The position numbers and the translations under genes are program-made. Of a stretch of 64,000 nucleotides of DNA, positions 44,831-53,699 are shown one piece after another. Below the pieces are notes generated by a model. The model saw only the letters and a list, made by a program, of their open reading frames with translations. It was not told the DNA's origin and made no database searches. The stretch is taken from contig JADJII010000009.1 of the NCBI GenBank assembly GCA_016707075.1, positions 171,372 to 235,371 on the forward strand, read 5' to 3'. Each line of letters opens with the position of its first letter. The first letter of the stretch is position 1. Origin of the DNA: Egaibacter danicus (GTDB lineage: Bacteria; Pseudomonadota; Gammaproteobacteria; Burkholderiales; Burkholderiaceae_C).

Positions 44831-45899
44831 ACTGACCCTGCGCAGCGTCGTCAAACGTTATGGCACCACACAAGTGGTTCATGGCATCGACCTGGACATC
44901 AAGAACGGCGAGTTCGTAGTCTTCGTCGGTCCCTCCGGCTGCGGCAAGTCAACACTGCTGCGCATGATTGCCGGCCTCGAGGAAATCTCGGATGGAGAGC
45001 TCTGCATTGACGGCGTGCGCATGAACGAAGTCGCTCCCGCCAAGCGCGAAATCGCCATGGTGTTCCAGTCCTACGCCCTGTACCCCCATATGAGTGTGTA
45101 CGACAACCTCGCGTTCGGCCTGCAAACCGCTGGCGAAAAAAAGGACGTGATCGACAGGCGCGTGCAGCATGCCGCGAAGATGCTGAAGATCGATACCTAC
45201 CTGCAACGCAAGCCAAAAGCCCTGTCCGGCGGGCAGCGCCAGCGTGTGGCCATTGGTCGCGCCATCGTTCGTGAGCCCAAACTCTTTTTGTTTGACGAGC
45301 CACTGTCCAATCTGGATGCCGAGCTGCGTGTGCAGATGCGGGTTGAACTGTCCAAACTGCATGCTGATCTGGGTACCACCATGATCTACGTCACCCATGA
45401 TCAGGTGGAAGCCATGACCATGGCCGACCGCATTGTGGTGCTGCGTGATGGCGTGATTGAGCAGGCCGGCTCGCCACTGGATCTGTACAACTCCCCGGCC
45501 AACCGGTTCGTGGCAGGGTTCATCGGCAGCCCCAAGATGAATTTTCTGGATGGCGTGGCGGCGGGACACATTTCTGCGGGCCTTCAAGTCAGGCTCCATG
45601 GCGGTGAGACCGTGACCGTTCCAGCGGCAGCATCACAGGTCGCAGATGCTGCGCCTGTCTGTGTCGGTATCCGGCCTGAGCACGTGGAGCTGGCAGCTGG
45701 CGGGCTGCCGATGCAGGTTGCTCTGACGGAGCAATTGGGCGGCAACACCGTGCTCTATGGTTCCCTGAGCGCACAGCAATCCCTTGTGGTCCAGGTCGTG
45801 GGACAAAGCCACATCAAGCGCGGCGACACCGTTCACGTGCAATTGCCGGCAGCCAGCTGCCATGCCTTTGCCGCAGATGGACGGACATTTTCAAAGTGA
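44823..45899 (+). CDS. Sugar ABC transporter ATP-binding protein (UgpC/MsmX type)
   Basis: The ATPase of the sugar importer (358 aa). It has Walker A GPSGCGKST, the signature LSGGQRQRVAIGRA, Walker B LFLFDEPLSNLD, the switch VTHDQVEAMTMADR, and a C-terminal TOBE/OB-fold regulatory domain (PVCVGIRPEHVEL). It completes a one-protein ATPase, two-permease, one-binding-protein system with the genes at 39476-42702. Confidence 0.95.
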   Translation: MAELTLRSVVKRYGTTQVVHGIDLDIKNGEFVVFVGPSGCGKSTLLRMIAGLEEISDGELCIDGVRMNEVAPAKREIAMVFQSYALYPHMSVYDNLAFGLQTAGEKKDVIDRRVQHAAKMLKIDTYLQRKPKALSGGQRQRVAIGRAIVREPKLFLFDEPLSNLDAELRVQMRVELSKLHADLGTTMIYVTHDQVEAMTMADRIVVLRDGVIEQAGSPLDLYNSPANRFVAGFIGSPKMNFLDGVAAGHISAGLQVRLHGGETVTVPAAASQVADAAPVCVGIRPEHVELAAGGLPMQVALTEQLGGNTVLYGSLSAQQSLVVQVVGQSHIKRGDTVHVQLPAASCHAFAADGRTFSK

Positions 45900-45924
45900 T
45901 TTTTATCAACAAGGAGACACTGAG

Positions 45925-46932
45925 ATGACATCGACCTTTCCCTTACGAAAACTCCTGGCCGCAGGTTGCCTGATGGTGGTGGCGGGCAGCGCCCTGGCTC
46001 AATGGAAACCCACCCGACCCATTACCCTGATCGTGCCCTGGGCACCTGGCGGCTCCACGGATCAGGTCTCACGCGTCACTGCCGCAGAACTTGAAAAGTA
46101 CCTGGGCCAAAAAATCGTGATCCTGAACCAGCCTGGCGCATCAGGCTCCGTAGGCACCAAGAACGCCATGGAAGCACCCAAAGACGGTTACACGTGGGCC
46201 GCCGGTGGCGCCAAGGATCTGGGTACCTACAAAGTGCTGGGCATGCTGGACACATCTGCCAAAGACTGGAACCTGTATCTCAACGTTGCCCACATCGCCG
46301 TGGTGGGCGTGAATGCCGACACGCCTTACAAAACCATGAAAGATCTGCTGGACGCCATGAAGGCCAAGCCTGGCAGCATCTCCGTTGCCACTGCCGGCGT
46401 GAATTCCAGCGGACACTCCGCCATTGAAACGATTGCACGTGTTGCCGGCGTCACCTACAAACACGTCACCTACGATGGGGGTGCACCCGCCGCAGTCGCC
46501 ACGGCCTCTGGAGAGACCCAGGTCACTACCCAGCTGGCTGCAGAGCAGACCGACATGATTCGCGCCAAGAAAATTCGACCGCTCGCGGTTGTAGGTGACA
46601 AGTCGATCGAAATCGAAGGCTATGGTGTCATTCCACCCCTATCGCAGTTCCTTCCCGGTTTCACCGACCCGATCAACTACTTCGGTATTTTTGTTCCCAA
46701 GGGTGCACCACCAGAAGTCGCACAGACACTGGACAAGATTTGGGCCACGGAAATGAGCAAGAACGAGGCACTGAAAAAGTATGCCCAGTCACGCGGGGCC
46801 ATGTTCGCACCCATGGCTGGTGATGACGCTCAAAAAGCAGTCTTCCCCGCCATCCAGTCCTATGCATGGACACAACAGGCCGCCGGAAAAGCCAAGGTAT
46901 CTCCCGACACGGTCGGTATCCCCAAACCCTGA
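45925..46932 (+). CDS. Tripartite tricarboxylate transporter binding protein (Bug/TctC)
   Basis: A periplasmic binding protein of the Bug family (335 aa). It has signal peptide LLAAGCLMVVAGSALAQWKP and the typical mature start RPITLIVPWAPGGSTDQVSR. AAGGAGA precedes the ATG at 45925. The family binds carboxylates such as citrate, sugar acids and aromatic acids. It is followed by the membrane partners TctB and TctA, so the three form a complete system. Confidence 0.93.
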   Translation: MTSTFPLRKLLAAGCLMVVAGSALAQWKPTRPITLIVPWAPGGSTDQVSRVTAAELEKYLGQKIVILNQPGASGSVGTKNAMEAPKDGYTWAAGGAKDLGTYKVLGMLDTSAKDWNLYLNVAHIAVVGVNADTPYKTMKDLLDAMKAKPGSISVATAGVNSSGHSAIETIARVAGVTYKHVTYDGGAPAAVATASGETQVTTQLAAEQTDMIRAKKIRPLAVVGDKSIEIEGYGVIPPLSQFLPGFTDPINYFGIFVPKGAPPEVAQTLDKIWATEMSKNEALKKYAQSRGAMFAPMAGDDAQKAVFPAIQSYAWTQQAAGKAKVSPDTVGIPKP

Positions 46933-46950
46933 CGTAGCACAAGGTACAAC

Positions 46951-47451
46951 ATGGATGAGGGTGGAAAAACCACCCGCTCCGACATTTGGGGCGGCGTGGG
47001 TTGGGTGACTTTTGGCTCGGTGATTCTGGTCGAAGCCCTGCGCATGGACCGTTTCACCAGCATGGGCGCCACCGTATACACCATGCCGGGTTTTGTGCCC
47101 GGCATGATTGGCGTGGTCGTCATGCTGCTGGGTCTGGTTCTGGCGCTACGCGGCTGGCGCCGCCTGAAAACGTCATCCTCATCCCTTGAATCAGTTGCGC
47201 CAGCTGCGCCCATCATCAATGGCCGTATCGGCTTCACGATCCTTCTCACCTTGGTCTACGCAGGCGGACTGATCGGTCGCGTGCCTTTCTGGCTGGGCAC
47301 GGCATTGTTTGTCGGCACCTTCACCTGGCTGTTCGCCCCTCCCGAACAGTCCGTTCAGCGACGTCTGACCCATTGCGTGCTGGCCGGCGGGCTGACGTCG
47401 GCCGTGGTTTCCATCGTGTTCCAGGAAATCTTTCTGGTGCGCCTGCCATGA
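46951..47451 (+). CDS. tctB: Tripartite tricarboxylate transporter small membrane subunit TctB
   Basis: A 166-aa inner-membrane protein with four predicted membrane segments (for example TMPGFVPGMIGVVVMLLGLV and FTILLTLVYAGGLIG). The length and position between tctC and tctA fit TctB. Confidence 0.88.
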   Translation: MDEGGKTTRSDIWGGVGWVTFGSVILVEALRMDRFTSMGATVYTMPGFVPGMIGVVVMLLGLVLALRGWRRLKTSSSSLESVAPAAPIINGRIGFTILLTLVYAGGLIGRVPFWLGTALFVGTFTWLFAPPEQSVQRRLTHCVLAGGLTSAVVSIVFQEIFLVRLP

Positions 47452-47463
47452 AATACCGCCGAC

Positions 47464-48948
47464 ATGTTTGAAGGGCTGATTTCGTTCTGGCACTCCATCG
47501 TGCATTTCAGCACGCCGGAAGTCATCTTCTATGCCCTGCTGTCTTCGCTGGTCGGCGTGGTGATGGGTGCGCTGCCGGGGCTTACCGCCACCATGTCGCT
47601 GGCCTTGATGACCACATTGACCATCAAGTTGCCGCACGACCAGGCCCTGCTGATTCTGGTGTGTACCTACGTAGGTGCGATCTATGGTGGCTCGCGTTCA
47701 GCCATTCTGCTGAACATCCCCGGCACACCGGCCTCCGCAGCATCCTGCCTGGACGGTTATGCCCTGGCCCGCCAGGGCCTGGCGGGGCGAGCGATGGGCA
47801 TTGCCACCAGTGGCTCGGTGCTGGGCACGCTCATTGGCATGTTTTTCCTGGCTGGCTTTACGCCTGTTCTGGGTAACATGGCGCTCAAGTTCGGCGCTTA
47901 CGAATTTTTCTGGCTGGCGCTGTTTGGCGTCATCATTGCCGGAACCCTCACCGGTGATGATCCTCTCAAAGGCTGGATCGCCGGAGTAGCGGGCCTGCTC
48001 ATTGCCGGCATTGGCCAGGAGCCGCAATATGCCTACGAGCGCTTCTCGTACGGTGTGCGTGATCTGGCAGGCGGCATTCAACTGGTTCCCGCGTTGGTGG
48101 GTGCCTTCGGCTTTGCCGAACTGCTCACCGCCATGAAAGAGCGGCAGGCACCGGTGAAGATCAGCCCGTTCGACACCGTGATTCCCCGCCTGAAAGACGT
48201 CACGCGCTACTGGCGCACCATCTTGCGGTCCGGCCTGATCGGAACCGGCGTAGGCATTGTTCCTGGCGTGGGTGAAGACGTCGCGGCCTGGTCGTCCTAT
48301 GCTGCCGCCAAGCGGGCCAGCAGGGAGAAAGAGCTGTACGGTAAAGGCTCCATCGAAGGTCTCATGGCCGCCGAAACCGGTGACAACGCCTGTGTGCCCG
48401 GTGCTATGATTCCGGTGCTCACGCTGGCCATTCCCGGCTCGGCGCCCGCTGCGGTGCTGATGGCCGCCATGATCATCCATGGCGTCAAACCCGGCCCGCT
48501 GATCATGGTGGAAAGCCCGCAGTTTGTTTACGACATCGTGGCCATGATGCTGTTTGCCACCATCGGCATCCTGATTTACGGGCTGGTGCTGACCAAGGCG
48601 CTGGTGCAGGTGCTGCGCGTGCCGCAACACTTCATCGTGCCGATCATCTTTGTGCTGTGCGCGGTGGGCAGTTTCGCCATCTCCGGACGATTGTTTGACG
48701 TGTACGTGATGCTGGCCTTCGGGCTCCTGGGATTTTTTCTGCGTGGCTACGGTTATCCCATGGCGCCGCTGGTATTAGGTGTTGTGTTGGGTGATCTGCT
48801 GGAGAAAAACCTGCGCCGCGCGCTGCTGCTGTCCGATGGCGACTTGACACCCTTTTTCACACGCCCCATCTCCGCTGTCGTCGCTGCCATGATCTTTGGC
48901 ACGGTGGGCTGGAAGATCTGGAGCGTCACCCGGAGCCACAAACCATGA
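47464..48948 (+). CDS. tctA: Tripartite tricarboxylate transporter large membrane subunit TctA
   Basis: A 494-aa permease with about twelve membrane segments. It contains the TctA signatures GALPGLTATMSLALMTTLTI and CTYVGAIYGGSRSAILLNIP, and the internal repeat GTGVGIVPGVGEDVAAWSSY. Its stop overlaps the following enolase-superfamily gene, tying transport to catabolism. Confidence 0.95.
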   Translation: MFEGLISFWHSIVHFSTPEVIFYALLSSLVGVVMGALPGLTATMSLALMTTLTIKLPHDQALLILVCTYVGAIYGGSRSAILLNIPGTPASAASCLDGYALARQGLAGRAMGIATSGSVLGTLIGMFFLAGFTPVLGNMALKFGAYEFFWLALFGVIIAGTLTGDDPLKGWIAGVAGLLIAGIGQEPQYAYERFSYGVRDLAGGIQLVPALVGAFGFAELLTAMKERQAPVKISPFDTVIPRLKDVTRYWRTILRSGLIGTGVGIVPGVGEDVAAWSSYAAAKRASREKELYGKGSIEGLMAAETGDNACVPGAMIPVLTLAIPGSAPAAVLMAAMIIHGVKPGPLIMVESPQFVYDIVAMMLFATIGILIYGLVLTKALVQVLRVPQHFIVPIIFVLCAVGSFAISGRLFDVYVMLAFGLLGFFLRGYGYPMAPLVLGVVLGDLLEKNLRRALLLSDGDLTPFFTRPISAVVAAMIFGTVGWKIWSVTRSHKP

Positions 48949-50315
48949 CCCGATCCACACACACGCCGGAAGTGCGCGTGCGAGAAGTGTCGCTGTTTGA
49001 GCGTCACGTCAATCTACGGCTGCCCTTCCGGTTTGGCGCGGCCACAGTGACCCAATGCCCGCAGGCGTTTGTGCGTATCCGGGTTGAAGTTGGCGGCAAA
49101 TCTATTGAAGGCGCGACTGCTGAACTGATGGTGCCCAAATGGTTCGACAAGGCACCAACGCTCACGCATGCCCAGAATTTTGAACAGTTGCGCGAAGCGC
49201 TTCGCTGCGCAGCGGAGTCTTATCTGGCTGCCGAAGCCAGCCATTCGCCCTATGCCCTCTCCCACACTCAGGGAGAAGCGGCCATTCGCACATCGGTGGC
49301 CCGCGGTTTGCCTCGCCTGGCGGCGCAATTTGGCCCGGCGTTGCTGGACAAAGCCGTCGCCGATGCTGCACTGCGAGCCAGTGGCCAGGGTTGGGTAGAT
49401 GGCGTTACATCCGGTCTTCTCGGCGACCCCTGGTCCGGCAAAATCCGATTGCATACGGCATCAACCGTCTGGGTGCGTCACACGGTGGGGCTGGCCGACC
49501 GGATCGTCGCGTCAGACCCCGGCACGGATCCCGCAGACGGATTGCCCGCCACACTGGAAGAAGCCATCGCCTACTACGGCCTGCGCTACTTCAAGATCAA
49601 GCTGAGTGGCCAGGCCGATGCCGACCGGGATCGGCTGACCCGCATTGCCAGTGTTCTGGCCGCCAGCGCTGGCGACTATCGTGCCACGCTGGATGGCAAT
49701 GAAACCTTTTCCAGTGCACAAAGCCTGGGTGAATTCTGGCAACAGCTCAAAGCCCAGGCCCCGCTGAAAGACCTGCTGGAGCGCACGCTGCTGCTGGAGC
49801 AACCGCTGCCCCGCGCCATCGCGTTGAACGAGTCGATTGCCAGCCTGGGCATTGATGTGCCGGTGATTCTGGATGAATCGGACGACCATGCCGACGTGTT
49901 CGAGCGCGGTCTTGCGCTGGGCTACCGGGGCATCTCTTCCAAAGCCTGCAAAGGCATCTACCGCTCGCTGCACAGCGCCTGGCTGGTTGCGCAGGATCCG
50001 CAAAACCGGTTGCTTTCAGGTGAAGATCTGACCTGTCAGGCCGGGCTGGCCGTGCAGCAGGATACCCTGCTGGCATCCAGCCTGGGCGTTACACACATCG
50101 AGCGCAATGGCCATCACTATGTGGATGGCTTCGGCACGGCGCCCGAAAGCGAGTCCCTGGGTTTTGCGCAAGCGCACCCGGGCCTGTATGCGGTCAGCCA
50201 GGGGCGCGCCCGACTGGCTGTACAAGGCGGCCAGCTCAATCTGTCGTCTCTTCACGGCCCCGGCTTTGCCCAGGCCGCATCTCCGCAATGGAGCCACCTG
50301 AGCCCCATGAACTGA
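48945..50315 (+). CDS. Enolase-superfamily enzyme (mandelate racemase-like)
   Basis: A 456-aa protein with the MR-type TIM barrel. Candidate catalytic residues are the KxK of YFKIKLSG (about residue 216), the metal ligands in TLDGNE (about 248), LLEQPLP (about 285) and DES (about 309), and a lysine in SSKACKG (about 331). The set fits a racemase, epimerase or acid-sugar dehydratase. It is longer than typical members (about 370-400). The overlap with tctA suggests the imported carboxylate, perhaps a sugar acid, is its substrate. Confidence 0.85.
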   Translation: MTRSTHTPEVRVREVSLFERHVNLRLPFRFGAATVTQCPQAFVRIRVEVGGKSIEGATAELMVPKWFDKAPTLTHAQNFEQLREALRCAAESYLAAEASHSPYALSHTQGEAAIRTSVARGLPRLAAQFGPALLDKAVADAALRASGQGWVDGVTSGLLGDPWSGKIRLHTASTVWVRHTVGLADRIVASDPGTDPADGLPATLEEAIAYYGLRYFKIKLSGQADADRDRLTRIASVLAASAGDYRATLDGNETFSSAQSLGEFWQQLKAQAPLKDLLERTLLLEQPLPRAIALNESIASLGIDVPVILDESDDHADVFERGLALGYRGISSKACKGIYRSLHSAWLVAQDPQNRLLSGEDLTCQAGLAVQQDTLLASSLGVTHIERNGHHYVDGFGTAPESESLGFAQAHPGLYAVSQGRARLAVQGGQLNLSSLHGPGFAQAASPQWSHLSPMN

Positions 50316-50354
50316 ACAACCCCTTAATTACAACCGCTGCAACAGGAATTCACC

Positions 50355-51518
50355 ATGAGCACACAAACCCTCGGCATCATCATGCACGGCGTCACCGGCC
50401 GCATGGGCATGAACCAGCACCTGATCCGCTCCATCGTCGCCATCCGCAAACAGGGTGGTGTCACGCTCTCCAACGGCAGCAAGGTCATGCCCGACCCCAT
50501 CCTGATCGGGCGCAATGCCGAGAAGATGGAAGCCCTTGCCAAAGCCCACAACATTGCCCGCTGGGGCACTGATCTGGATGCCGCACTGGCCAACAAGAGC
50601 GACACGGTGTTCTTCGATGCTGGCACCACGCAGATGCGCCCCACCCTGCTGGCCAAAGCCATCCGCGCCGGCAAACATGTGTATTGCGAAAAACCCATCG
50701 CCACCAACCTCAACGAAGCCGTGGAGATTGCACGCCTGGCTGAAAAATCTGGCCTGAAGCACGGTGCGGTGCAGGACAAGCTGTTTTTACCGGGCCTGCG
50801 CAAACTCGATATGCTGCGCCGTGCAGGCTTCTTTGGCCGCATGCTGTCGGTGCGCCTGGAGTTTGGCTACTGGGTGTTTGAAGGTGATCTGCAACCCATC
50901 CAGCGCCCCAGCTGGAACTACCGCGCGGAAGACGGCGGCGGCATGATTCTGGACATGATGTGCCACTGGCGCTATGTGCTGGACAACCTGTTTGGCGAGG
51001 TGAAGTCGGTGTCGTGCATAGGCGCAACCCACATCCCCAAGCGCTGGGACGAAGCCGGCAAGCCCTATGACTGCACCGCTGACGACGCGGCTTACGCCAC
51101 TGCCGAACTCACCGGCCACAACGGCGAGCCGGTGATCGCCCAGCTCAACATGTCCTGGGCCACGCGCGTGAACCGCGAAGACCTGGTCACCTTCCACGTC
51201 GATGGCACACACGGCTCGGCCGTCGCCGGCCTGAGTTCCTGCAAGGCCCAATCGCGCGTCAACACGCCGCGCCCGGTCTGGAACCCGGACGAGAAGCAGA
51301 CCATGAACTTCACCGAGCAATGGCAGGAAGTGCCGGACACGCAGTTCTACGACAACGGCTTCAAGATCCAGTGGGAACATTTCATTCGCCACGTGGTGGA
51401 AAACGAGCCCTACCGCTGGACGCTGCCTGAGGGCGCCAAAGGCGTGCAACTGGTGGAAGTCGCCCTGCAAAGCTGGAAAGAGCGCCGCTGGGTCGATGTT
51501 CCAACGCTACAAGTTTAA
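50355..51518 (+). CDS. Gfo/Idh/MocA-family oxidoreductase (fourth of four)
   Basis: A 387-aa predicted NAD(P)-dependent dehydrogenase with an unusual start GIIMHGVTGRMGMNQHLIRS, the motif HVYCEKPIATNLNEAVEIAR and EDGGGMILDMMCHWRYVLDN with a conserved His. It stands directly before a DUF993 gene and a TIM-barrel isomerase gene, a trio that probably acts in sequence. Confidence 0.91.
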   Translation: MSTQTLGIIMHGVTGRMGMNQHLIRSIVAIRKQGGVTLSNGSKVMPDPILIGRNAEKMEALAKAHNIARWGTDLDAALANKSDTVFFDAGTTQMRPTLLAKAIRAGKHVYCEKPIATNLNEAVEIARLAEKSGLKHGAVQDKLFLPGLRKLDMLRRAGFFGRMLSVRLEFGYWVFEGDLQPIQRPSWNYRAEDGGGMILDMMCHWRYVLDNLFGEVKSVSCIGATHIPKRWDEAGKPYDCTADDAAYATAELTGHNGEPVIAQLNMSWATRVNREDLVTFHVDGTHGSAVAGLSSCKAQSRVNTPRPVWNPDEKQTMNFTEQWQEVPDTQFYDNGFKIQWEHFIRHVVENEPYRWTLPEGAKGVQLVEVALQSWKERRWVDVPTLQV

Positions 51519-51552
51519 TAGCTGCTCACGCATATTCCACGAGGGCTGAGGC
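51514..51552 (-). repeat. Dispersed intergenic repeat, copy 3 (inverted)
   Basis: On the minus strand it reads CCTCAGCCCTCGTGGAAT then ATGCGTGAGCAGCTATTAA. It starts at the very end of the preceding Gfo/Idh gene, whose stop codon TAA lies inside the repeat. It is close to the copy at 35390-35425 in the opposite orientation. Confidence 0.65.
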
Positions 51553-51582
51553 ACGATTTGGCCCCTAAAAAGGAGGATTTTC

Positions 51583-52806
51583 ATGTCCCGCACACTGTTG
51601 CTGCCTGACGCATCCGGCAAGTTGACGCCCCACGTGCTCACCGGCACCACGCCCGTGAAGCCCGCGCGCAACGCCCCGGCGTTCAACCGCATTGCCTACT
51701 CCGCCGCCCACGTGGTGGCCGACCCGCGCGCCGCCATCGACCCGTGGCTGCAATGTGCCGTGGACTGGGATGCCACCATTGGTTACCGCCGCCATCTGTG
51801 GTCGCTGGGCTTGGGCGTGGCAGAAAGCATGGACACCGCACAGCGTGGCATGGGGCTGGACTGGCCCACGTCGCTGGAGCTGATCCGACGCTCGCTGGAT
51901 GCGGCCAAAGACTTCTCGGCCACAGGTGGCGCCGCACTTGTCGCCTCAGGCTGCGGCACCGACCATCTGATGCTGGAGAACGTTAAAACAGTCGATGAAG
52001 TTATCCGCGCTTACGAAGAGCAGATGGAAGCCATCGAGAAACTCGGCGGCAAGCTCATCGTCATGGCCAGCCGGGCGCTGGTGCGGGTGGCCAAAGGGCC
52101 GGCCGATTACGAACGGGTGTATGACCGCATCCTGAGCCAGGCCAAGCAGCCTGTGGTGCTGCACTGGCTTGGCGACATGTTCGATCCTGCGTTGGCGGGG
52201 TATTGGGGCACGAAAGAAGTGGATGCCGCCATGACCACGGCGCTGGGCATCATCGCGGCGCACCCCGACAAGGTGGACGGCATCAAGATTTCGCTGCTGG
52301 ACAAAGACAAGGAAATCGCCATGCGCAGGCGTCTGCCCGCTGCTGGCGGGGCTGACGGACAAGGGGTTCGCATGTACACAGGCGACGACTTCAACTACGC
52401 CGAGCTGATTGCAGGCGATGGTTTTGGAAAAGTGCCTACTCATGGCAAGAGTGACGCACTGCTGGGTATTTTTGACGCCATTGCCCCCGCAGCCAGCGCC
52501 GCCTTGAGCGAATTGGCGCAGGGCCACGTCGAGAAATTCCACGCCATCCTGGGCCCTACCGTGCCGCTGTCGCGCCACATCTTTGCGGCGCCCACCCGTT
52601 TCTACAAAACCGGCGTGGTCTTCATGGCCTGGCTCAACGGACACCAGAGCCATTTCACGATGGTGGGCGGCCAGCAGAGCACGCGTTCGCTGGTGCATCT
52701 GGCCGAGTTGTTCCGTCTGGCCGACGCCGCCAATCTGCTGGAGCAGCCCGATCTGGCCATTCACCGCATGAAAACGCTGCTGGCCCTGCACGGCGTTGAA
52801 GCATAA
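51583..52806 (+). CDS. DUF993 family protein (aldolase-like TIM barrel)
   Basis: A 407-aa member of DUF993, often labelled dihydrodipicolinate synthase-like. It shows ATIGYRRHLWSLGLGVAESM, VASGCGTDHLMLENVKTVDE, VVLHWLGDMFDPALAGYW and a lysine in VDGIKISLLDKDKEIAMRRR that could be the Schiff-base residue of a class I aldolase. The reaction is unknown. AAGGAGG stands before the ATG. The neighbours (Gfo/Idh dehydrogenase, isomerase) point to carbon-carbon cleavage of an oxidised sugar. Confidence 0.85.
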   Translation: MSRTLLLPDASGKLTPHVLTGTTPVKPARNAPAFNRIAYSAAHVVADPRAAIDPWLQCAVDWDATIGYRRHLWSLGLGVAESMDTAQRGMGLDWPTSLELIRRSLDAAKDFSATGGAALVASGCGTDHLMLENVKTVDEVIRAYEEQMEAIEKLGGKLIVMASRALVRVAKGPADYERVYDRILSQAKQPVVLHWLGDMFDPALAGYWGTKEVDAAMTTALGIIAAHPDKVDGIKISLLDKDKEIAMRRRLPAAGGADGQGVRMYTGDDFNYAELIAGDGFGKVPTHGKSDALLGIFDAIAPAASAALSELAQGHVEKFHAILGPTVPLSRHIFAAPTRFYKTGVVFMAWLNGHQSHFTMVGGQQSTRSLVHLAELFRLADAANLLEQPDLAIHRMKTLLALHGVEA

Positions 52807-52820
52807 ACATCCACCACCCC

Positions 52821-53687
52821 ATGCGCGATTTCTCCCAAGACCACCATTGGCTGTCCATCAACACCGCCACGGTGCGCAAGCAGTGGTCGCTGGACCGCAT
52901 CATCGAAGCATGCGCAAAACGTGGCATCCGCGCCATCAGCCCCTGGCGTGACCAGGTGGCTGCCGTCGGACTCGATAAGATCGCCAAACAGCTGCGTGAC
53001 ACCGGCATTGGGCTCTCCGGCTACTGCCGCGGTGGTTTCTACCCCGCCGTGGATGCCGCAGGGCGACAAGCCGCGCTGGCGGACAACCGCCAGGCCATTG
53101 ACGAAGCCAAAACGCTCAACACCCCTTGCGTGGTGCTGGTCGTCGGCGCCCTCCCCGGCGCCCTGTCTGGCAAAGCGGCTTACACCGACATAGGCCGCGC
53201 ACGCAACGAGGTGTTTGACGGCATCGCGGCCTCGCTGGAATACGCACGCACCGTGGGCATGCCGCTGGCCATCGAGCCGCTGCACCCCATGCAGGCGGCC
53301 GAGCGCGCCTGCATCAACACGCTGGAGCAGGCGCTGGACGTGTGCGACGCGCTGGACCCGCAGCAGACCGGCGCACTGGGCGTGGCGCTGGACATTTACC
53401 ACGTGTGGTGGGACCCCAAGCTGCAGCAGCAGATTGAACGCGCCGGCAAACAGCGTTTGCTGGCCTACCACGTGTGCGACTGGCTCACCCCCACGCGCGA
53501 CCTGCTGAACGACCGCGGCATGATGGGCGACGGCGTGGTGGAGCTCAAGAAAATACGCGGCTGGGTGGAGCAAGCCGGCTATGAAGGCTTTGCCGAAGTG
53601 GAAATATTTTCAGAACTGGACTGGTGGCAACGCCCCGGTGACGAGGTGCTGGACACCTGCATCGCGCGGCACAAAACAGCCGTCTAG
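52821..53687 (+). CDS. Sugar phosphate isomerase/epimerase-type TIM barrel protein
   Basis: A 288-aa AP-endonuclease-2-like TIM barrel. Metal-site residues are visible in MPLAIEPLHPM (Glu), GVALDIYHVWWDP (Asp, His), YHVCDW and FAEVEIFSELDW (Glu). The family includes IolE/IolI, hydroxypyruvate isomerase and 3-keto-sugar enzymes. It is the last gene of the plus-strand run and ends 12 nt from the converging MFS gene. Confidence 0.9.
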   Translation: MRDFSQDHHWLSINTATVRKQWSLDRIIEACAKRGIRAISPWRDQVAAVGLDKIAKQLRDTGIGLSGYCRGGFYPAVDAAGRQAALADNRQAIDEAKTLNTPCVVLVVGALPGALSGKAAYTDIGRARNEVFDGIAASLEYARTVGMPLAIEPLHPMQAAERACINTLEQALDVCDALDPQQTGALGVALDIYHVWWDPKLQQQIERAGKQRLLAYHVCDWLTPTRDLLNDRGMMGDGVVELKKIRGWVEQAGYEGFAEVEIFSELDWWQRPGDEVLDTCIARHKTAV

Positions 53688-53699
53688 GCAGGCAAAAGG

